NCBI GenBank assembly: GCA_902611405.1
Contig: CACLZL010000006.1
Coordinates: forward strand, 1-64,000
Source of the DNA: an uncultured Pelagibacteraceae bacterium
GTDB taxonomy: Bacteria; Pseudomonadota; Alphaproteobacteria; Pelagibacterales; Pelagibacteraceae
Reading direction: 5' to 3'
DNA: 64,000 bases
Shown here: piece after piece, positions 28,346 to 39,444 of the stretch
Position numbering within the stretch: position 1 is the first letter of the stretch
How the letters are laid out: each line of letters begins with the position of its first letter
Notes under the pieces: generated by a model
What the model saw: only the letters and a program-made list of their open reading frames with translations
Told to the model about the DNA's origin: nothing
The model's database searches: none
Position numbers and translations under genes: made by a program

Positions 28346-29386
28346 ATGTTTAAATACTTAAAACAATTAACTTCTTTAGTTGCTATGGTAGCTGTGTTGT
28401 TTACTTTTACAACAGAGACTATGGCTGCTAAAAAATCTAAAACACTTAAAAACACTCAAAAAAAGGGTTTTGTAAGATGTGGAGTATCTCAAGGTCTTCC
28501 AGGATTTTCTAATGCTGACGCTGCAGGAAATTGGACTGGTGTTGATGTTGATGTATGCAGAGCTGTTGCTGCTGCAGTACTAGGTGATGCAAACAAAGTT
28601 AAGTTTACACCACTAAGTGCTAAAGAAAGATTTACAGCTTTAACTTCTAATGAGATTGATATCTTATCAAGAAACACAACTTGGACTCTTTCTAGGGATG
28701 CTGACATCGGACTAACTTTCGTAGGAGTAAACTTCTATGATGGTCAAGGTTTTATGGTTAGAAAAAATTCTGGATATTCATCTGTGAATGATTTCAAAAA
28801 CGGTATTTCTGCATGTACAAACTTAGGAACAACAACCGAGCTTAATATGAGAGACTTCTTTAATTCAAAAGGAATTTCTTATGAGCCAGTAACTTTTGAA
28901 AAAGCTGACGAAGTTGTTGCTGCGTATGATGCTGGAAGATGTGATACATATACAACTGACAAATCTGGTTTAGCTGCTCAAAGAATTAAATTGAGTTCTC
29001 CAGATGACCACATAGTCTTACCTGAAACTATTTCAAAAGAGCCTTTAGGCCCTGTTGTTAGACAAGGTGATTCTGTATGGGAAGATATCGTAAGATGGTC
29101 TCTTAACACTATGATCGAAGCAGAAGAGTATGGAGTTACTTCTGCTAATGCAGATTCAATGAAAACTTCAGATAACCCAGCTGTAAAAAGATTAGTTGGA
29201 GCTGAAGGAGAATTAGGAGCTGCTTTAGGGTTAGATAATGATTGGAGTTTAAGAATTATCAAGCAAGTTGGTAACTACGGTGAAAGCTACAAAAGAAATA
29301 TTGCTGACACTGGAATTCTACCTGATAGAGGTCCAAATGAATTATGGACTAAAGGTGGAATCCTTTACGTACCACCAGCAAGATAA
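28346..29386 (+). CDS. aapJ: AapJ, periplasmic general L-amino-acid-binding protein
   Basis: Substrate-binding component of the broad-specificity L-amino-acid ABC transporter (Aap/YhdW type). The 346 residues begin with a signal peptide (to about residue 27, TTETMAA). The mature protein has FVRCGVSQGLPGFSNADAAGNWTGVDVDVCRAVAAA at its start (given here for the family's GVDVDVCRA motif), two conserved cysteines (ISACTNLGTT, AGRCDTYTTD) and the C-terminal NRDTGILPDRGPNELW-like NIADTGILPDRGPN. A strong AAGGAAG ribosome site precedes it. Codon use is richer in C than its neighbours, suggesting high expression. A terminator separates it from aapQ. Confidence 0.94.
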   Translation: MFKYLKQLTSLVAMVAVLFTFTTETMAAKKSKTLKNTQKKGFVRCGVSQGLPGFSNADAAGNWTGVDVDVCRAVAAAVLGDANKVKFTPLSAKERFTALTSNEIDILSRNTTWTLSRDADIGLTFVGVNFYDGQGFMVRKNSGYSSVNDFKNGISACTNLGTTTELNMRDFFNSKGISYEPVTFEKADEVVAAYDAGRCDTYTTDKSGLAAQRIKLSSPDDHIVLPETISKEPLGPVVRQGDSVWEDIVRWSLNTMIEAEEYGVTSANADSMKTSDNPAVKRLVGAEGELGAALGLDNDWSLRIIKQVGNYGESYKRNIADTGILPDRGPNELWTKGGILYVPPAR

Positions 29387-29410
29387 TTTGTATCTTTAAA
29401 TAAAACTTAA

Positions 29411-29441
29411 AAAGGGCTAGATTTTTCTAGCCCTTTTTTTT
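29411..29441 (+). terminator. Intercistronic rho-independent terminator after aapJ
   Basis: A perfect stem GGGCTAGA/TCTAGCCC with loop TTTT, extendable by A-T pairs and followed by eight T residues. It lies 27 bases after the aapJ stop and before aapQ. Partial read-through here would give excess binding protein over membrane components, the usual stoichiometry for ABC importers. Confidence 0.9.
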
Positions 29442-29458
29442 ATAAGTCTTGAATTATT

Positions 29459-30604
29459 GTGAATATTAAAAAAATATTACCCCAAGTACTTACACTTCTG
29501 GTTGTAATTCTAATATTTGGTTTTTTTTCATATAACGCACAAGTCAATATGGAGAATAGAGGAATTACTTTTGGGTATGGTTTTTTATCTCAAGAGTCTT
29601 CATTTGATGTTCAGTTTTCTTTAATTGAATTTGATGGCTCACATTCATATTTTAGAGCTTATCTAGTAGGATTATTAAATACTATTTTAGTTTCTGTTAT
29701 TGGAATTATATTTGCAACTATTATTGGAGTTGTTGTTGGAATTGCAAGATTATCAAACAACTATCTTATTAATAGAACTGCTGCAGTTTACGTAGAATTT
29801 TTTAGAAATATTCCTTTGTTATTACAAATATTTTTTTGGTATTTTGCTGCTTTAAGAGCTTTACCACTCCCTCAAGATACAGAAGCTATGTTTGGAGTTT
29901 TTTTTCTGACCATAAAAGGTTTTTTTGTTCCTGCTTTTGTTTGGAATAATTTAGATATTTTTATTTATTCATTAATGGCTGCAATAATCTCAATTATTGT
30001 AATTAGAATTTACGCAAAAAAAAAACAAGAAAATTATGGTATTCAAACACCAGTTTTATCTATTTCTTTAGGATTATTAATAATTTTACCTTTGTTAAGT
30101 TTTTTAGTAGGTGGAGTGAATGCATCAGTTGAAATACCTGTTATTAAGCAATTATCTCAATCTGGTTACACTTATGAAGGAGGAATTAAATTACCACCTG
30201 AACTAATTTCTCTAGCATTAGCTTTATCATTGTATACCGCAACTTTCATTGCTGAATGTGTTAGAGCAGGAGTTCAGGGTGTTAGCAAAGGACAAAAAGA
30301 GGCAGCAGCATCTATTGGTTTAACACCAAACCAAGTGCTTAAATTAGTAGTGATGCCACAAGCTCTGAGAATAATAATTCCACCAACAACAAATCAATAT
30401 TTAAATTTAACAAAAAACTCATCACTTGCAGCTGCAATTGCTTACCCTGATCTAGTTCTTGTATTTGCTGGTACTGCATTAATGCAAACGGGAAGAGCGA
30501 TAGAAATTGTTTCTATAACAATGTTAACGTATCTATCATTGAGTATATCAATTTCAATTTTTATGAATTGGTATAATAAAAAAATAGCAATTAAAGAAAA
30601 ATAA
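29459..30604 (+). CDS. aapQ: AapQ, amino-acid ABC transporter permease
   Basis: A 381-residue inner-membrane permease of the HisM/GlnP type, starting with GTG. A first helix (residues 8-25) is followed by a periplasmic loop, the VEFFRNIPLLLQIFFWYFAAL segment (conserved core ARNIPLL-like RNIPLL) and several further helices. The EAA loop contacting the ATPase reads EAAASIGLTPNQVLKLVVMPQA (core EAAASIGL at about residue 280). Longer than simple permeases, as usual for AapQ. It is one base overlapped with aapM. Confidence 0.93.
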   Translation: MNIKKILPQVLTLLVVILIFGFFSYNAQVNMENRGITFGYGFLSQESSFDVQFSLIEFDGSHSYFRAYLVGLLNTILVSVIGIIFATIIGVVVGIARLSNNYLINRTAAVYVEFFRNIPLLLQIFFWYFAALRALPLPQDTEAMFGVFFLTIKGFFVPAFVWNNLDIFIYSLMAAIISIIVIRIYAKKKQENYGIQTPVLSISLGLLIILPLLSFLVGGVNASVEIPVIKQLSQSGYTYEGGIKLPPELISLALALSLYTATFIAECVRAGVQGVSKGQKEAAASIGLTPNQVLKLVVMPQALRIIIPPTTNQYLNLTKNSSLAAAIAYPDLVLVFAGTALMQTGRAIEIVSITMLTYLSLSISISIFMNWYNKKIAIKEK

Positions 30605-32046
30605 TGAATAAATTAAATTTTTTAAAACCAGATATAAATAATCTTAGTACTTATCTATATACAGGAGTAGTTTTAGTTACACTAAGTATATTTATAGTTT
30701 TTATAAATTCATTTTTTAATAAAGATTTAATTTCTTTTTTACCTGGAACAATTAGTTTCTTTTTACCATTAATTTTAGGTTTCATAGGACTTCATTTAAT
30801 TAGAATTGATTATTCAGGGTTAAAGTTTTTAGATAAAGTTAATAAAAATATTAATACCAACAATTTTAATGCTTTTTTATCATTATTAATTGTATTCGTT
30901 ATTATTAAATCGCTCCCACCATTATTAAGTTGGTTTATTTTAGATGCAAATATTGCTGGAGACTCAAAAGACGTATGTACAGGTAGCGGTGCTTGTTGGA
31001 CTTATATTAAAATTTGGTTTAACAGATTTATGTATGGAATGTACCCAAATGCTGAGCAATGGCGTATTAACTTATCTTTTATAGCTTTAGCTTTTCTTGG
31101 CACTATTGGTTTCTTTGCTACTGAAAAATTTAAAAAATATTTGACACTTTATTATGTAGTTGTTTATCCTGTAATTGCTTTTTTCTTTATTTTCTTTTTT
31201 ATATCAGGTGGTCCAATATTTTTTGATTTTTCATATGGAATTATTGCAGCTGTAATTTCAATTATAATAGGATTTTTTATTCCTTCAAAATTTAAAATGT
31301 ATTATTTTATTATAGTTCCAATCACACTTTATATATTACTGAAATATGTATTTTTTTATGAAGAGCTTATTGAACTTGGTAAATTAGAGGCATTGGAGTG
31401 GGTAGAGACGGGTGCCTGGGGAGGATTATCTTTAACTTTTATAGTATCTTTTTTTTGTTTGATTTTTTGTTTTCCTATAGGCTTGTTTTTATCTTTGGGT
31501 AGAAGGTCTGATTTTCCAATAATTAAATATTTTTCAATAGGTATGATTGAATTTTGGAGAGGTGTTCCATTGATTACAGTATTATTTATGTCCTCAGTAA
31601 TGTTTCCAATGTTTTTACCTGAAGATATGTTTATTGATAAATTAGTAAGGGTAATTATTGCAATCTCATTATTTGAAGCTGCTTATGTAGCAGAAGTTAT
31701 TAGAGGTGGTTTGCAAGCATTACCAAGAGGCCAGTATGATGCTGCTAAATCTTTAGGAATGGGTTATTGGAAAATGCATATTTTAGTGATTTTACCTCAG
31801 GCACTTAAACTTGTTATACCTGGCATTGCCAATACCTTTTTAGCGCTTGTAAAAGATACTCCTCTTATTTTTGTTGTTGGACTTTTAGAAATTGTTGGAA
31901 TGTTAAATCTTGCTAAAACAAACCCTGAGTGGTTAGGTTTTGCGATGGAAGGATATGTGTTTGCATCAGTACTATTCTTTATTATTTGCTATGCAATGAG
32001 TAAATATAGTTATAATTTAGAGCAAAAATATAAAACGGAAAGATAA
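30604..32046 (+). CDS. aapM: AapM, amino-acid ABC transporter permease
   Basis: A 480-residue second permease of the Aap system. The N-terminal half holds several extra hydrophobic helices and a periplasmic stretch with the [15 protein letters not shown] segment typical of AapM. The C-terminal half is the standard HisM-like domain with [14 protein letters not shown] and the EAA loop [17 protein letters not shown] (about residue 380). It overlaps aapQ and aapP by one base each, so the three membrane/ATPase genes form one translational unit. Confidence 0.93.
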   Translation: MNKLNFLKPDINNLSTYLYTGVVLVTLSIFIVFINSFFNKDLISFLPGTISFFLPLILGFIGLHLIRIDYSGLKFLDKVNKNINTNNFNAFLSLLIVFVIIKSLPPLLSWFILDANIAGDSKDVCTGSGACWTYIKIWFNRFMYGMYPNAEQWRINLSFIALAFLGTIGFFATEKFKKYLTLYYVVVYPVIAFFFIFFFISGGPIFFDFSYGIIAAVISIIIGFFIPSKFKMYYFIIVPITLYILLKYVFFYEELIELGKLEALEWVETGAWGGLSLTFIVSFFCLIFCFPIGLFLSLGRRSDFPIIKYFSIGMIEFWRGVPLITVLFMSSVMFPMFLPEDMFIDKLVRVIIAISLFEAAYVAEVIRGGLQALPRGQYDAAKSLGMGYWKMHILVILPQALKLVIPGIANTFLALVKDTPLIFVVGLLEIVGMLNLAKTNPEWLGFAMEGYVFASVLFFIICYAMSKYSYNLEQKYKTER

Positions 32047-32780
32047 TGTCAGATAAAATAATACAGATTACAGAAATGAATAAGTGGTTTGGTGATTTCC
32101 AAGTTTTAAAAAATATTAATTTAGAAGTCGAAAAGAATAAAAAAATTGTTGTGTGTGGACCTTCAGGATCAGGTAAATCAACACTAATTAGATGTATAAA
32201 TAGACTTGAAGAACATCAGCAAGGTTCAATTATAGTTGACGGAAACGAATTAACTGAGGACACTAAAGACATAGAAAAAATTAGAGCTGAAGTTGGAATG
32301 GTATTTCAACAATTTAATTTATTTCCACATCTTTCTATTTTAGATAATTGCACGCTGGCGCCAATCTGGGTAAAAAAAATGCCAAAAAAAGAAGCAGAAG
32401 ATTTAGCTCTTCAGCATTTAGAAAAAGTACAAATTGCAGATCAAGCTAATAAATATCCAGGACAACTTTCAGGTGGTCAACAACAACGATGTGCAATTGC
32501 TAGAGCATTATGTATGGAGCCAAAAATAATGTTATTTGATGAACCAACTTCAGCTCTAGACCCAGAAATGATTAAAGAAGTGTTAGATGCAATGGTTAAC
32601 TTAGCAAAAGCAGGAATGACTATGATTGTGGTAACACATGAGATGGGATTTGCAAAAGAGGTTGCAGATGAAGTTATTTTTATGGATGAAGGTATGATAG
32701 TTGAGAGGGCTGAAACTAAAGAGTTTTTTGCAAACCCAAAAAGTGATAGAACTAAGCTATTTTTAAGTCAAATCTTATAA
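32046..32780 (+). CDS. aapP: AapP, amino-acid ABC transporter ATP-binding protein
   Basis: A 244-residue ATPase of the polar-amino-acid class. Walker A is GPSGSGKST (about residue 38), the Q-loop region is [11 protein letters not shown], the signature is [15 protein letters not shown] and Walker B is [13 protein letters not shown], followed by the switch His in VVTHEMGFA. It completes aapJQMP. No terminator with a T-tract was recognised in the 190 bases downstream. Confidence 0.95.
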   Translation: MSDKIIQITEMNKWFGDFQVLKNINLEVEKNKKIVVCGPSGSGKSTLIRCINRLEEHQQGSIIVDGNELTEDTKDIEKIRAEVGMVFQQFNLFPHLSILDNCTLAPIWVKKMPKKEAEDLALQHLEKVQIADQANKYPGQLSGGQQQRCAIARALCMEPKIMLFDEPTSALDPEMIKEVLDAMVNLAKAGMTMIVVTHEMGFAKEVADEVIFMDEGMIVERAETKEFFANPKSDRTKLFLSQIL

Positions 32781-32955
32781 AAAATATAACTACTATAAGG
32801 CAAAATATAAGATTTAAACAATCTAAATATGTTAATTTTATATCTAAGTAATGCTTGACAATGTTTTGATATTTTCAATTTTCTTTCAAAAAAAAATAAA
32901 TTTTTCTATTGCAGTAACTTTAATAAATAGGTTCAATAGCCAAAATAAAATTTAA

Positions 32956-32971
32956 TTAAGAGGGGTCTTAA
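32956..32971 (+). promoter_or_regulatory. Hairpin holding the ribosome binding site of the XRE regulator
   Basis: TTAAGA-GGGG-TCTTAA: a six-base-pair inverted repeat with the purine-rich Shine-Dalgarno bases in the four-base loop; the last base is the A of the ATG at 32971. Either a small RNA hairpin modulating translation initiation or a short operator for autoregulation is possible. Confidence 0.35.
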
Positions 32972-33342
32972 TGGAAGATAATTTCAACAAACACTTGGGC
33001 AACAAGCTTAAGCTAAGAAGATTAGCTTTAGGTCTAACACAGACTAAAGTAGCAAAAGCAATTAATGTAACATTTCAACAAATTCAAAAATATGAAAAAG
33101 GGACTAACGGTGTGAGTTCGATAAGATTACTTCAACTTGCAAATTATTTAAAAGTGCCTATTAATTATTTTTTTGAAGATTTTTCAGAATATTTATTAAA
33201 CTTAGAAAAATCTCAAGAAGGTCATATGAGTGTAAATTATAATTTTTTAGTAAAATTATATTCAGAACTTAATGCTGATCAAAAGTTAAAATTTAATAAA
33301 TCTTTACAAATTTCAGGTTCAGGAATTTCAAAAGCAGTTTAA
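32971..33342 (+). CDS. XRE-family helix-turn-helix transcriptional regulator
   Basis: A 123-residue protein with a Cro/CI-type helix-turn-helix at residues 7-65: GNKLKLRRLALGLTQTKVAKA, then VTFQQIQKYEKGTNGVSS with the recognition helix, then LLQLANYLKVPINYFFED. A short acidic/helical tail follows. This small XRE type is widespread in alphaproteobacteria and typically autoregulated. The target genes are unknown. It stands alone between aapP and two tRNA genes, behind a 190-base upstream gap. An AGGGG ribosome site sits inside a small inverted repeat at its start. Confidence 0.9.
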   Translation: MEDNFNKHLGNKLKLRRLALGLTQTKVAKAINVTFQQIQKYEKGTNGVSSIRLLQLANYLKVPINYFFEDFSEYLLNLEKSQEGHMSVNYNFLVKLYSELNADQKLKFNKSLQISGSGISKAV

Positions 33343-33397
33343 TTAAATTTTAATTAAGACCCTTTAAAATTTTTAATAAAATTTTTTTTATTTTTTT

Positions 33398-33473
33398 TGG
33401 CTCCTCGGGCAGGACTCGAACCTGCGACCAATTGATTAACAGTCAACTGCTCTACCAACTGAGCTACCGAGGA
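33398..33473 (-). tRNA. tRNA-Asn (anticodon GTT)
   Basis: A 76-base cloverleaf on the minus strand: acceptor TCCTCGG pairing with CCGAGGA, D-arm TAGCTCAGTTGGTAGAGC, anticodon loop CTGTTAA (anticodon at 33438-33440), T-arm GGTTCGAGTCC, discriminator G and encoded CCA. Confidence 0.97.
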
Positions 33474-33522
33474 ATGTAAAAAGTCAACTTACTTTTTTTT
33501 ATAACTAAAACAAGAATTTTTT

Positions 33523-33596
33523 TGGAGGCAACGCCCGGAATCGAACCGGGATACAAGGATTTGCAATCCTCTGCGTAACCATTCCGCCACGTTGCC
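33523..33596 (-). tRNA. tRNA-Cys (anticodon GCA)
   Basis: A 74-base cloverleaf on the minus strand: acceptor GGCAACG pairing with CGTTGCC, anticodon stem-loop GAGGA-TTGCAAA-TCCTT (anticodon at 33562-33564), T-arm CGGTTCGATTCCG, discriminator T and encoded CCA. It lies 49 bases upstream of tRNA-Asn on the same strand, so the two are probably cotranscribed. Confidence 0.97.
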
Positions 33597-33720
33597 ATCT
33601 TATTTTTAGCTAATAGCTACAGATGCCTTTTTATATTAAATTTTTTCTATTAGTCTATTAAATAACGATCCAAATTGATTATTGTTAATTTAAATTATTA
33701 AATTATAAACTTTAACATCA

Positions 33721-36348
33721 ATGAGTAGCGATAAATATATACATTCTGATGTAGAAAATAGAATTTATTCTTATTGGGAAAAAAATGGTCTTTTTAAACC
33801 TAAGGAAAATTCAAAAAAATTCTCAATTGTAATTCCTCCTCCAAATGTAACCGGCAGTTTACATATGGGTCATGCACTAAACAACTCAATTCAAGATTTA
33901 TTAGTTCGTTATCATAGAATGAATAATTTTGAAACTTTATGGCAACCAGGTACAGACCATGCTGGAATTGCTACACAGGCCTTAGTAGAGAAAAAATTAA
34001 CATCTGAAAAAATTGATAAAAATGAAATTGGTAGAGAAAAATTTATTAAAAAGGTATGGGAATGGAAAGAACAATATGGAGACATAATAATTAATCAATT
34101 AAAAAAACTTGGTTGTTCTTGTGATTGGTCAAGAAATGCCTTCACCATGGATAAGAATTTATCTAAATCAGTAATTAAGGTTTTTGTAGATCTTTACAAC
34201 AAAGGTCTAATCTATAAAGATAAGAAATTAGTTAACTGGGATACAGTTTTAAAAACTGCTATTTCAGATCTTGAGGTAGATCAAAGAGAAGTAAATTCTA
34301 AAATTTATTACATCAGATATCCAATAGATGGGACTGAAGAATTTATTACAATTGCAACGACAAGACCCGAAACTATGCTTGGTGATACAGCTATAGCTGT
34401 AAATCCAAAAGATGAACGATTTAAATCCTTTGCTGGAAAAACAGTTACCATTCCAATTGTAGGAAGAAAGATAAAAATTATTGAAGATGATTATGCAGAT
34501 CCTGAACAAGGAACAGGAGCATTAAAAATAACTCCCGCACATGATTTCAATGACTATGATGTTGGTCAAAGAAACAATCTTGAAATCATAAATATTTTTA
34601 CTGAGTCAGGAAAAATAAATGAAAACGCTCCAGAACATTACATAGGTCTTGATCGTTCTGAAGCAAGAAAACAAATTTTAAAAGAGCTTAAAGAAAAAGA
34701 ATTTTTTGTAAAAGAAGAGAATATTAAAAATAAAGTTCCATACGGAGATAGATCCAATTCAATAATTGAACCTTTCCTAACAGAACAATGGTTTGCTGAT
34801 GCAGGTAAATTATCTATTAAAGCTAAAGAAGTTGTTAATTCTAAAAAGACTAATTTCTTTCCTGAGAATTGGTCTAAAACTTATTTTCAATGGATGGATA
34901 ATATTGAGCCATGGTGTATTTCAAGGCAACTTTGGTGGGGACATCAAATACCCGCCTGGTATGGACCTGATGAAAAAATTTTTGTTGCAGAAAATGAAGA
35001 TGACGCAAAACAACAAGCAAAAAAACATTACGGTAAAGATGTTGAATTAAATCGTGATCCAGATGTTTTAGACACTTGGTTTTCATCTGGCTTATGGCCT
35101 TTTGCTACACTTGGTTGGCCTGATGATAAAAAATACGTAGATAAATTTTATCCAACATCAGTATTAGTTACAGGTTTTGATATAATATTTTTCTGGGTTG
35201 CTAGAATGATAATGTTTGGAACAGAATTTTTAAACAAAGAACCATTTAAAGATATTTATGTTCACGCGTTAGTTAGAGATGAAAAGGGGCAGAAAATGTC
35301 TAAATCGAAAGGTAATGTAATTGATCCTTTAGATTTAATTGAAAAATATAGTGCAGATGCACTTAGATTTACTTTGTTATCAATGGCATCACCAGGCACA
35401 GATGTTAAGCTTTCTGAAGATAGAGTTAAAGGTTATAGAAATTTTTTAAATAAATTATGGAATGCAAATAATTTTTTAATCACTAATGAATGTGATTTTA
35501 ATGATATAGATCAAGTTCCAAGTTTGAATGTAAATATAAACAAATGGATATATTCTGAACTTGTTGAAACTAAAAATAAGATAGAAAAAAACCTTGATGA
35601 TTATAGATTTGACGAAGCAGCTAAAAATGTTTATCAATTTACATGGCATTCATATTGTGATTGGTATTTAGAATTATCTAAAACAATACTATTTTCAGAA
35701 GATGATAAAGCTAAAGAGGAGGTTAAAAAAGTATCATCTTTTGTATTCAAACAAATTTTGATTTTACTACATCCTTTTATTCCTTTTGTTACTGAAGAAA
35801 TTTGGCTTAAAAACAAATTTGATAATGACGGTAGTGATTATTTGATGCTAAAAAATTGGTTATCTGGTGAAATAAATAAGGACAGTAGCACTGAACAGGT
35901 TGAAAATATCATAAACATCATTTCAGAGATTAGATCATTCAAAAATGAGCTAAATGTAAGCCCAGGCTCATTTATTGATTTATCAATAAGTAATATTAAT
36001 AAAAATCAAAAAGACTTCATTAATACAAATGAAATTATTCTAAAAAAACTAGGAAGAATAAACAGCATATTAGATAAGGATTTAGATAAACCAGCTGCGA
36101 CAATGGTTGTTTCTGGTGATTTGTTTAAGATTTATTTTGATAAAGATGTTGATTTAAAATTAATTAAAGAAAATTTAATAAATAAACAAAGTAGATTAGA
36201 GCAAGAAATGAATAAAATATCTCAAAGATTGGAAAATAAGAGTTTTGTAGACCGAGCTCCAAAAGAGATTGTTGAACAAGAAAAAAATAATTATAATAAT
36301 TTAAAGAGTGATATTGAGAAAATATCAGTAACAATAAAGGGTATATAA
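33721..36348 (+). CDS. valS: Valine-tRNA ligase
   Basis: An 875-residue class I synthetase. HIGH motif: [17 protein letters not shown] (about residue 45). The editing domain follows, with [12 protein letters not shown] and DFNDYDVG. The [10 protein letters not shown] block comes next, then KMSKS motif [14 protein letters not shown] (about residue 525), and a helical anticodon domain. A C-terminal coiled coil (about 810-875, [19 protein letters not shown]) is the tRNA-binding arm specific to ValRS. The start is ATG at 33721 following an AT-rich 124-base gap after tRNA-Cys. Its stop overlaps ilvD by one base; both genes serve valine, supply and charging. Confidence 0.97.
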   Translation: MSSDKYIHSDVENRIYSYWEKNGLFKPKENSKKFSIVIPPPNVTGSLHMGHALNNSIQDLLVRYHRMNNFETLWQPGTDHAGIATQALVEKKLTSEKIDKNEIGREKFIKKVWEWKEQYGDIIINQLKKLGCSCDWSRNAFTMDKNLSKSVIKVFVDLYNKGLIYKDKKLVNWDTVLKTAISDLEVDQREVNSKIYYIRYPIDGTEEFITIATTRPETMLGDTAIAVNPKDERFKSFAGKTVTIPIVGRKIKIIEDDYADPEQGTGALKITPAHDFNDYDVGQRNNLEIINIFTESGKINENAPEHYIGLDRSEARKQILKELKEKEFFVKEENIKNKVPYGDRSNSIIEPFLTEQWFADAGKLSIKAKEVVNSKKTNFFPENWSKTYFQWMDNIEPWCISRQLWWGHQIPAWYGPDEKIFVAENEDDAKQQAKKHYGKDVELNRDPDVLDTWFSSGLWPFATLGWPDDKKYVDKFYPTSVLVTGFDIIFFWVARMIMFGTEFLNKEPFKDIYVHALVRDEKGQKMSKSKGNVIDPLDLIEKYSADALRFTLLSMASPGTDVKLSEDRVKGYRNFLNKLWNANNFLITNECDFNDIDQVPSLNVNINKWIYSELVETKNKIEKNLDDYRFDEAAKNVYQFTWHSYCDWYLELSKTILFSEDDKAKEEVKKVSSFVFKQILILLHPFIPFVTEEIWLKNKFDNDGSDYLMLKNWLSGEINKDSSTEQVENIINIISEIRSFKNELNVSPGSFIDLSISNINKNQKDFINTNEIILKKLGRINSILDKDLDKPAATMVVSGDLFKIYFDKDVDLKLIKENLINKQSRLEQEMNKISQRLENKSFVDRAPKEIVEQEKNNYNNLKSDIEKISVTIKGI

Positions 36349-38066
36349 TGGCTAAATTTAACAAAAAGAAACTTCCAAGCAGACACACATCATTAGGGGC
36401 AGATAGAGCTCCACACAGATCATTTTATTATGCAATGGGAGAAACAGAGAAAGACGTAGCAAAACCCTTTGTTGGCGTGGTTTCTACCTGGAATGAGGCA
36501 GCCCCTTGTAACATTGCTTTAATGAGACAAGCTCAATCAGTTAAAAAAGGAGTTAGAACAAATGGCGGAACCCCAAGAGAATTTTGTACAATTACTGTTA
36601 CAGATGGTATCGCAATGGGTCATGAAGGAATGAAGTCTTCATTGATATCTAGAGAAGTAATCGCTGATTCAGCTGAACTTACGGTTAGAGGTCATTGTTA
36701 TGATGCGTTAGTAGGGATTGCTGGATGTGATAAATCCTTACCAGGTTTAATGATGTCTATGGTTAGATTGAATGTACCAAGTGTATTTATATACGGTGGA
36801 TCAATCCTTCCAGGCAAATATAAAGGAAAAGACGTAACAGTTGTAGATGTATTTGAGGCGGTTGGAAAACATTCCACAGGTCAAATGTCTGCTGCAGAAC
36901 TTAGAAAACTAGAATTAGTTGCTTGTCCTAGTGCAGGTGCCTGTGGAGGTCAATTTACTGCAAATACAATGGCATGTGTATCTGAAGCAATTGGATTAGC
37001 ACTTCCTTATTCAGCAGGAACACCGGCTCCATATGAAGAAAGAGATAAATACGCTAAAGCTAGTGGTAAAACAGTTATGAACCTTTTGAAAAAAGGAATT
37101 AAACCAAGAGATATTGTTACAAGAAAAGCATTAGAAAATGCTGCAACAGTTGTTGCTGCAACAGGTGGTTCTACAAATGCAGGTTTACACTTACCTGCTA
37201 TTGCAAATGAAGCAGGTATTAAATTTGACTTAATGGATGTTGCTAAAATTTTTAAAAAAACACCTTATCTTGCAGATTTAAAACCAGGTGGAAAATATGT
37301 TGCAAAAGATATGTGGTTAGCAGGTGGTGTTCCAATGTTATTAAAAACTTTATATGAAGGCGGATATATTCATGGTGATTGCATGACGGTTACTGGAAAA
37401 ACTATGAAGGAAAATTTAAAAGGAATTAAATTTAATCCAAAACAAAAAGTAATGAGATCTTATAAAAATCCATTATCACAAACAGGTGGCGTTGTTGGAT
37501 TAAAAGGAAACTTAGCACCAGAAGGTGCAATTGTTAAAGTTGCAGGACTTAAAAAATTACAATTTACTGGAAAAGCAAGATGCTTTGAAAATGAGGAAAG
37601 TGCAATGAAAGCTGTTCAAAGTAGAAAGTATAATGATGGTGATGTAATTATAATTAGATACGAAGGACCAGTTGGAGGTCCTGGTATGAGAGAAATGTTA
37701 TCAACAACAAGTGCAATTTATGGACAGGGAAAAGGGGAGAAAGTAGCCCTTATTACTGACGGTAGGTTCTCTGGGGCTACAAGAGGCTTTTGTGTCGGTC
37801 ATGTGGGCCCTGAGGCCGCTCTAGGGGGTCCTATAGGCCTTTTACGTACAGGAGATATCATTGATATCGATGCTAAAAAAGGAACGATCAACGTAAGACT
37901 TTCTAAAAAAGAAATGGCTGCAAGAAAAAGAAAATGGAAAGCTAGAAAATCAGATTTTGGTTCAGGTACTTTATGGAAATATGCACAAACAGTTGGACCT
38001 GCATATTTAGGAGCACCAACTCATCCAGGTAAGAAAAAAGAAGTTAAGGATTATTCAGAAATTTAA
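36348..38066 (+). CDS. ilvD: Dihydroxy-acid dehydratase
   Basis: Iron-sulfur dehydratase in valine, isoleucine and pantothenate synthesis. The 572 residues include the cluster-ligand segments [11 protein letters not shown] (about residue 125) and [18 protein letters not shown] (about residue 190). [15 protein letters not shown], the [16 protein letters not shown] block and the C-terminal [18 protein letters not shown] are also present. Full length. GC is locally higher in 37,700-37,850 because of the Gly/Arg/Pro-rich motif, not transfer. Confidence 0.96.
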   Translation: MAKFNKKKLPSRHTSLGADRAPHRSFYYAMGETEKDVAKPFVGVVSTWNEAAPCNIALMRQAQSVKKGVRTNGGTPREFCTITVTDGIAMGHEGMKSSLISREVIADSAELTVRGHCYDALVGIAGCDKSLPGLMMSMVRLNVPSVFIYGGSILPGKYKGKDVTVVDVFEAVGKHSTGQMSAAELRKLELVACPSAGACGGQFTANTMACVSEAIGLALPYSAGTPAPYEERDKYAKASGKTVMNLLKKGIKPRDIVTRKALENAATVVAATGGSTNAGLHLPAIANEAGIKFDLMDVAKIFKKTPYLADLKPGGKYVAKDMWLAGGVPMLLKTLYEGGYIHGDCMTVTGKTMKENLKGIKFNPKQKVMRSYKNPLSQTGGVVGLKGNLAPEGAIVKVAGLKKLQFTGKARCFENEESAMKAVQSRKYNDGDVIIIRYEGPVGGPGMREMLSTTSAIYGQGKGEKVALITDGRFSGATRGFCVGHVGPEAALGGPIGLLRTGDIIDIDAKKGTINVRLSKKEMAARKRKWKARKSDFGSGTLWKYAQTVGPAYLGAPTHPGKKKEVKDYSEI

Positions 38067-39271
38067 TGAAAATTCGTCCAGTCATTTTATGTGGAGGTGC
38101 TGGAACTCGACTTTGGCCAAATTCTAAAAATCATCAAGCAAAACAGTTTATTGATTTTGGTAATTGGACTTTGCTTGGAAAAACACTTGAGAGAACAAAA
38201 GCCTCAATTTATGATCCTCCAATTATTAGTACCAATAAGAAATACTTAAGCAAAGTAAAACAGCATTTAAGAAAAAACAAAATAAGCAAATATAAAATAG
38301 TTGTAGAACCAGCTAAAAGAAACACAGCACCAGCGATATTAAGTACAGCTTTAATTAAAGATATTCCAGGCAATCAACCGTTAATGTTTTTTACAGCAGA
38401 CCATTTGATTGAAAAAATGAATATTTTTAATGAGGCGATAAACAAAAATAAATCAAATCTTAATGAAGAAAATATATTTGTTTTTGGAATTAAACCTAAA
38501 TCTCCAACTAGTGATTATGGTTATTTTTTAACTAAAAAAATTAGAGGTAATATCAATAAAGTAACAAGATTTATTGAAAAACCCAAAGAAGCTAAAGCAA
38601 AACAAATTATAAGGAAAAAAGGTTATTGGAATTCAGGAATGTTTTATCTTCGAAAAGATTCCATTATTAATAACTTTAAAAAATATCAGCCTAAAACTTA
38701 TAGAAATTGTTTAAATGCAGTTAATAAAGCAAAATATAAGGCTAATACATATTATCTAAACAAAGCTTCATTTATAAAAGCAACCGCCAAATCATTTGAT
38801 TATGCAATTCTTGAAAAAACCAAACAAATTAACGCTATCAAATTAGACATTCCTTGGTCAGATCTTGGTAGTTGGAAAGAAATTCTGAAGATGTATGACA
38901 AAAATAAAAACAAATATATTAAGAAAAAAAATGTCTATTACCGTCCATGGGGCAGATACACGAATTTATTTGAGGGAAAAGAGTTTTTAATTAAAGAGTT
39001 ATATGTAAAACCAAAAGGCATTCTAAGTTTACAAAAACATCATCATAGAGCTGAACATTGGTTAGTTACACAAGGTAATGCCAAAATAACACTTAATAAG
39101 GATATTATAAATAAAAAACCTGGTGAACATATATTTATTCCATTAGAGGCCATTCATAGAGTTCAAAATCCAGGAAAAAAACCAGTTAAAATTGTCGAAG
39201 CTCAAGTTGGCTCAATTTTGAAAGAAAGTGATATTGTAAGATATCAAGATGTTTATGGAAGAGTTCGTTAA
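38066..39271 (+). CDS. manC: Mannose-1-phosphate guanylyltransferase / mannose-6-phosphate isomerase
   Basis: A 401-residue bifunctional-type enzyme for GDP-mannose supply. The N-terminal nucleotidyltransferase domain has ILCGGAGTRLWPNSK, the FTADHLI site and FIEKPKEAKA. The C-terminal cupin domain (about residues 290-395: YRPWGRYTNLFEG, LSLQKHHHRAEHW, GEHIFIPLEAIHRVQNPG) is the type II isomerase part. It is shorter than typical ManC (about 470), mainly in linkers. The start overlaps the ilvD stop by one base. It is the only sugar-nucleotide gene in this part of the window; the product may go to surface polysaccharide. Confidence 0.9.
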   Translation: MKIRPVILCGGAGTRLWPNSKNHQAKQFIDFGNWTLLGKTLERTKASIYDPPIISTNKKYLSKVKQHLRKNKISKYKIVVEPAKRNTAPAILSTALIKDIPGNQPLMFFTADHLIEKMNIFNEAINKNKSNLNEENIFVFGIKPKSPTSDYGYFLTKKIRGNINKVTRFIEKPKEAKAKQIIRKKGYWNSGMFYLRKDSIINNFKKYQPKTYRNCLNAVNKAKYKANTYYLNKASFIKATAKSFDYAILEKTKQINAIKLDIPWSDLGSWKEILKMYDKNKNKYIKKKNVYYRPWGRYTNLFEGKEFLIKELYVKPKGILSLQKHHHRAEHWLVTQGNAKITLNKDIINKKPGEHIFIPLEAIHRVQNPGKKPVKIVEAQVGSILKESDIVRYQDVYGRVR

Positions 39272-39397
39272 ATTAACTGAATTGTAATATTAGATAAATA
39301 TTTCTGTAATTAAAATTATCTAAAAATTGCTTACAAAATTTATATTTTAATAATCAATTATTCTTCCCTAATTTTTATAAATTTTGTTAATTAACTA

Positions 39398-39431
39398 CTT
39401 TCTCTCTTTTCATAATTGAGAAGAGAGAAAG
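39398..39431. repeat. 11-base perfect inverted repeat (hairpin) between manC and a small basic gene
   Basis: CTTTCTCTCTT and AAGAGAGAAAG separated by 12 bases. No T-tract follows on either strand, so it is not a canonical rho-independent terminator, but it can form a stable stem at the 3' end of the manC transcript or of the small gene converging from 39445. The remainder of the 173-base gap 39272-39444 is featureless AT-rich sequence. Confidence 0.6.
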
Positions 39432-39444
39432 CCGAATTTAGATA

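Noticed and set aside
32850-32880. TTGACA at 32855 as a promoter for the XRE gene
   Set aside because: No convincing -10 element at the proper distance; AT-rich sequence gives many partial matches.
37700-37860. Local GC-rich patch in ilvD as a sign of transfer
   Set aside because: It coincides with the conserved Gly/Arg/Pro-rich C-terminal motif of dihydroxy-acid dehydratase and the gene's surroundings are uniform.
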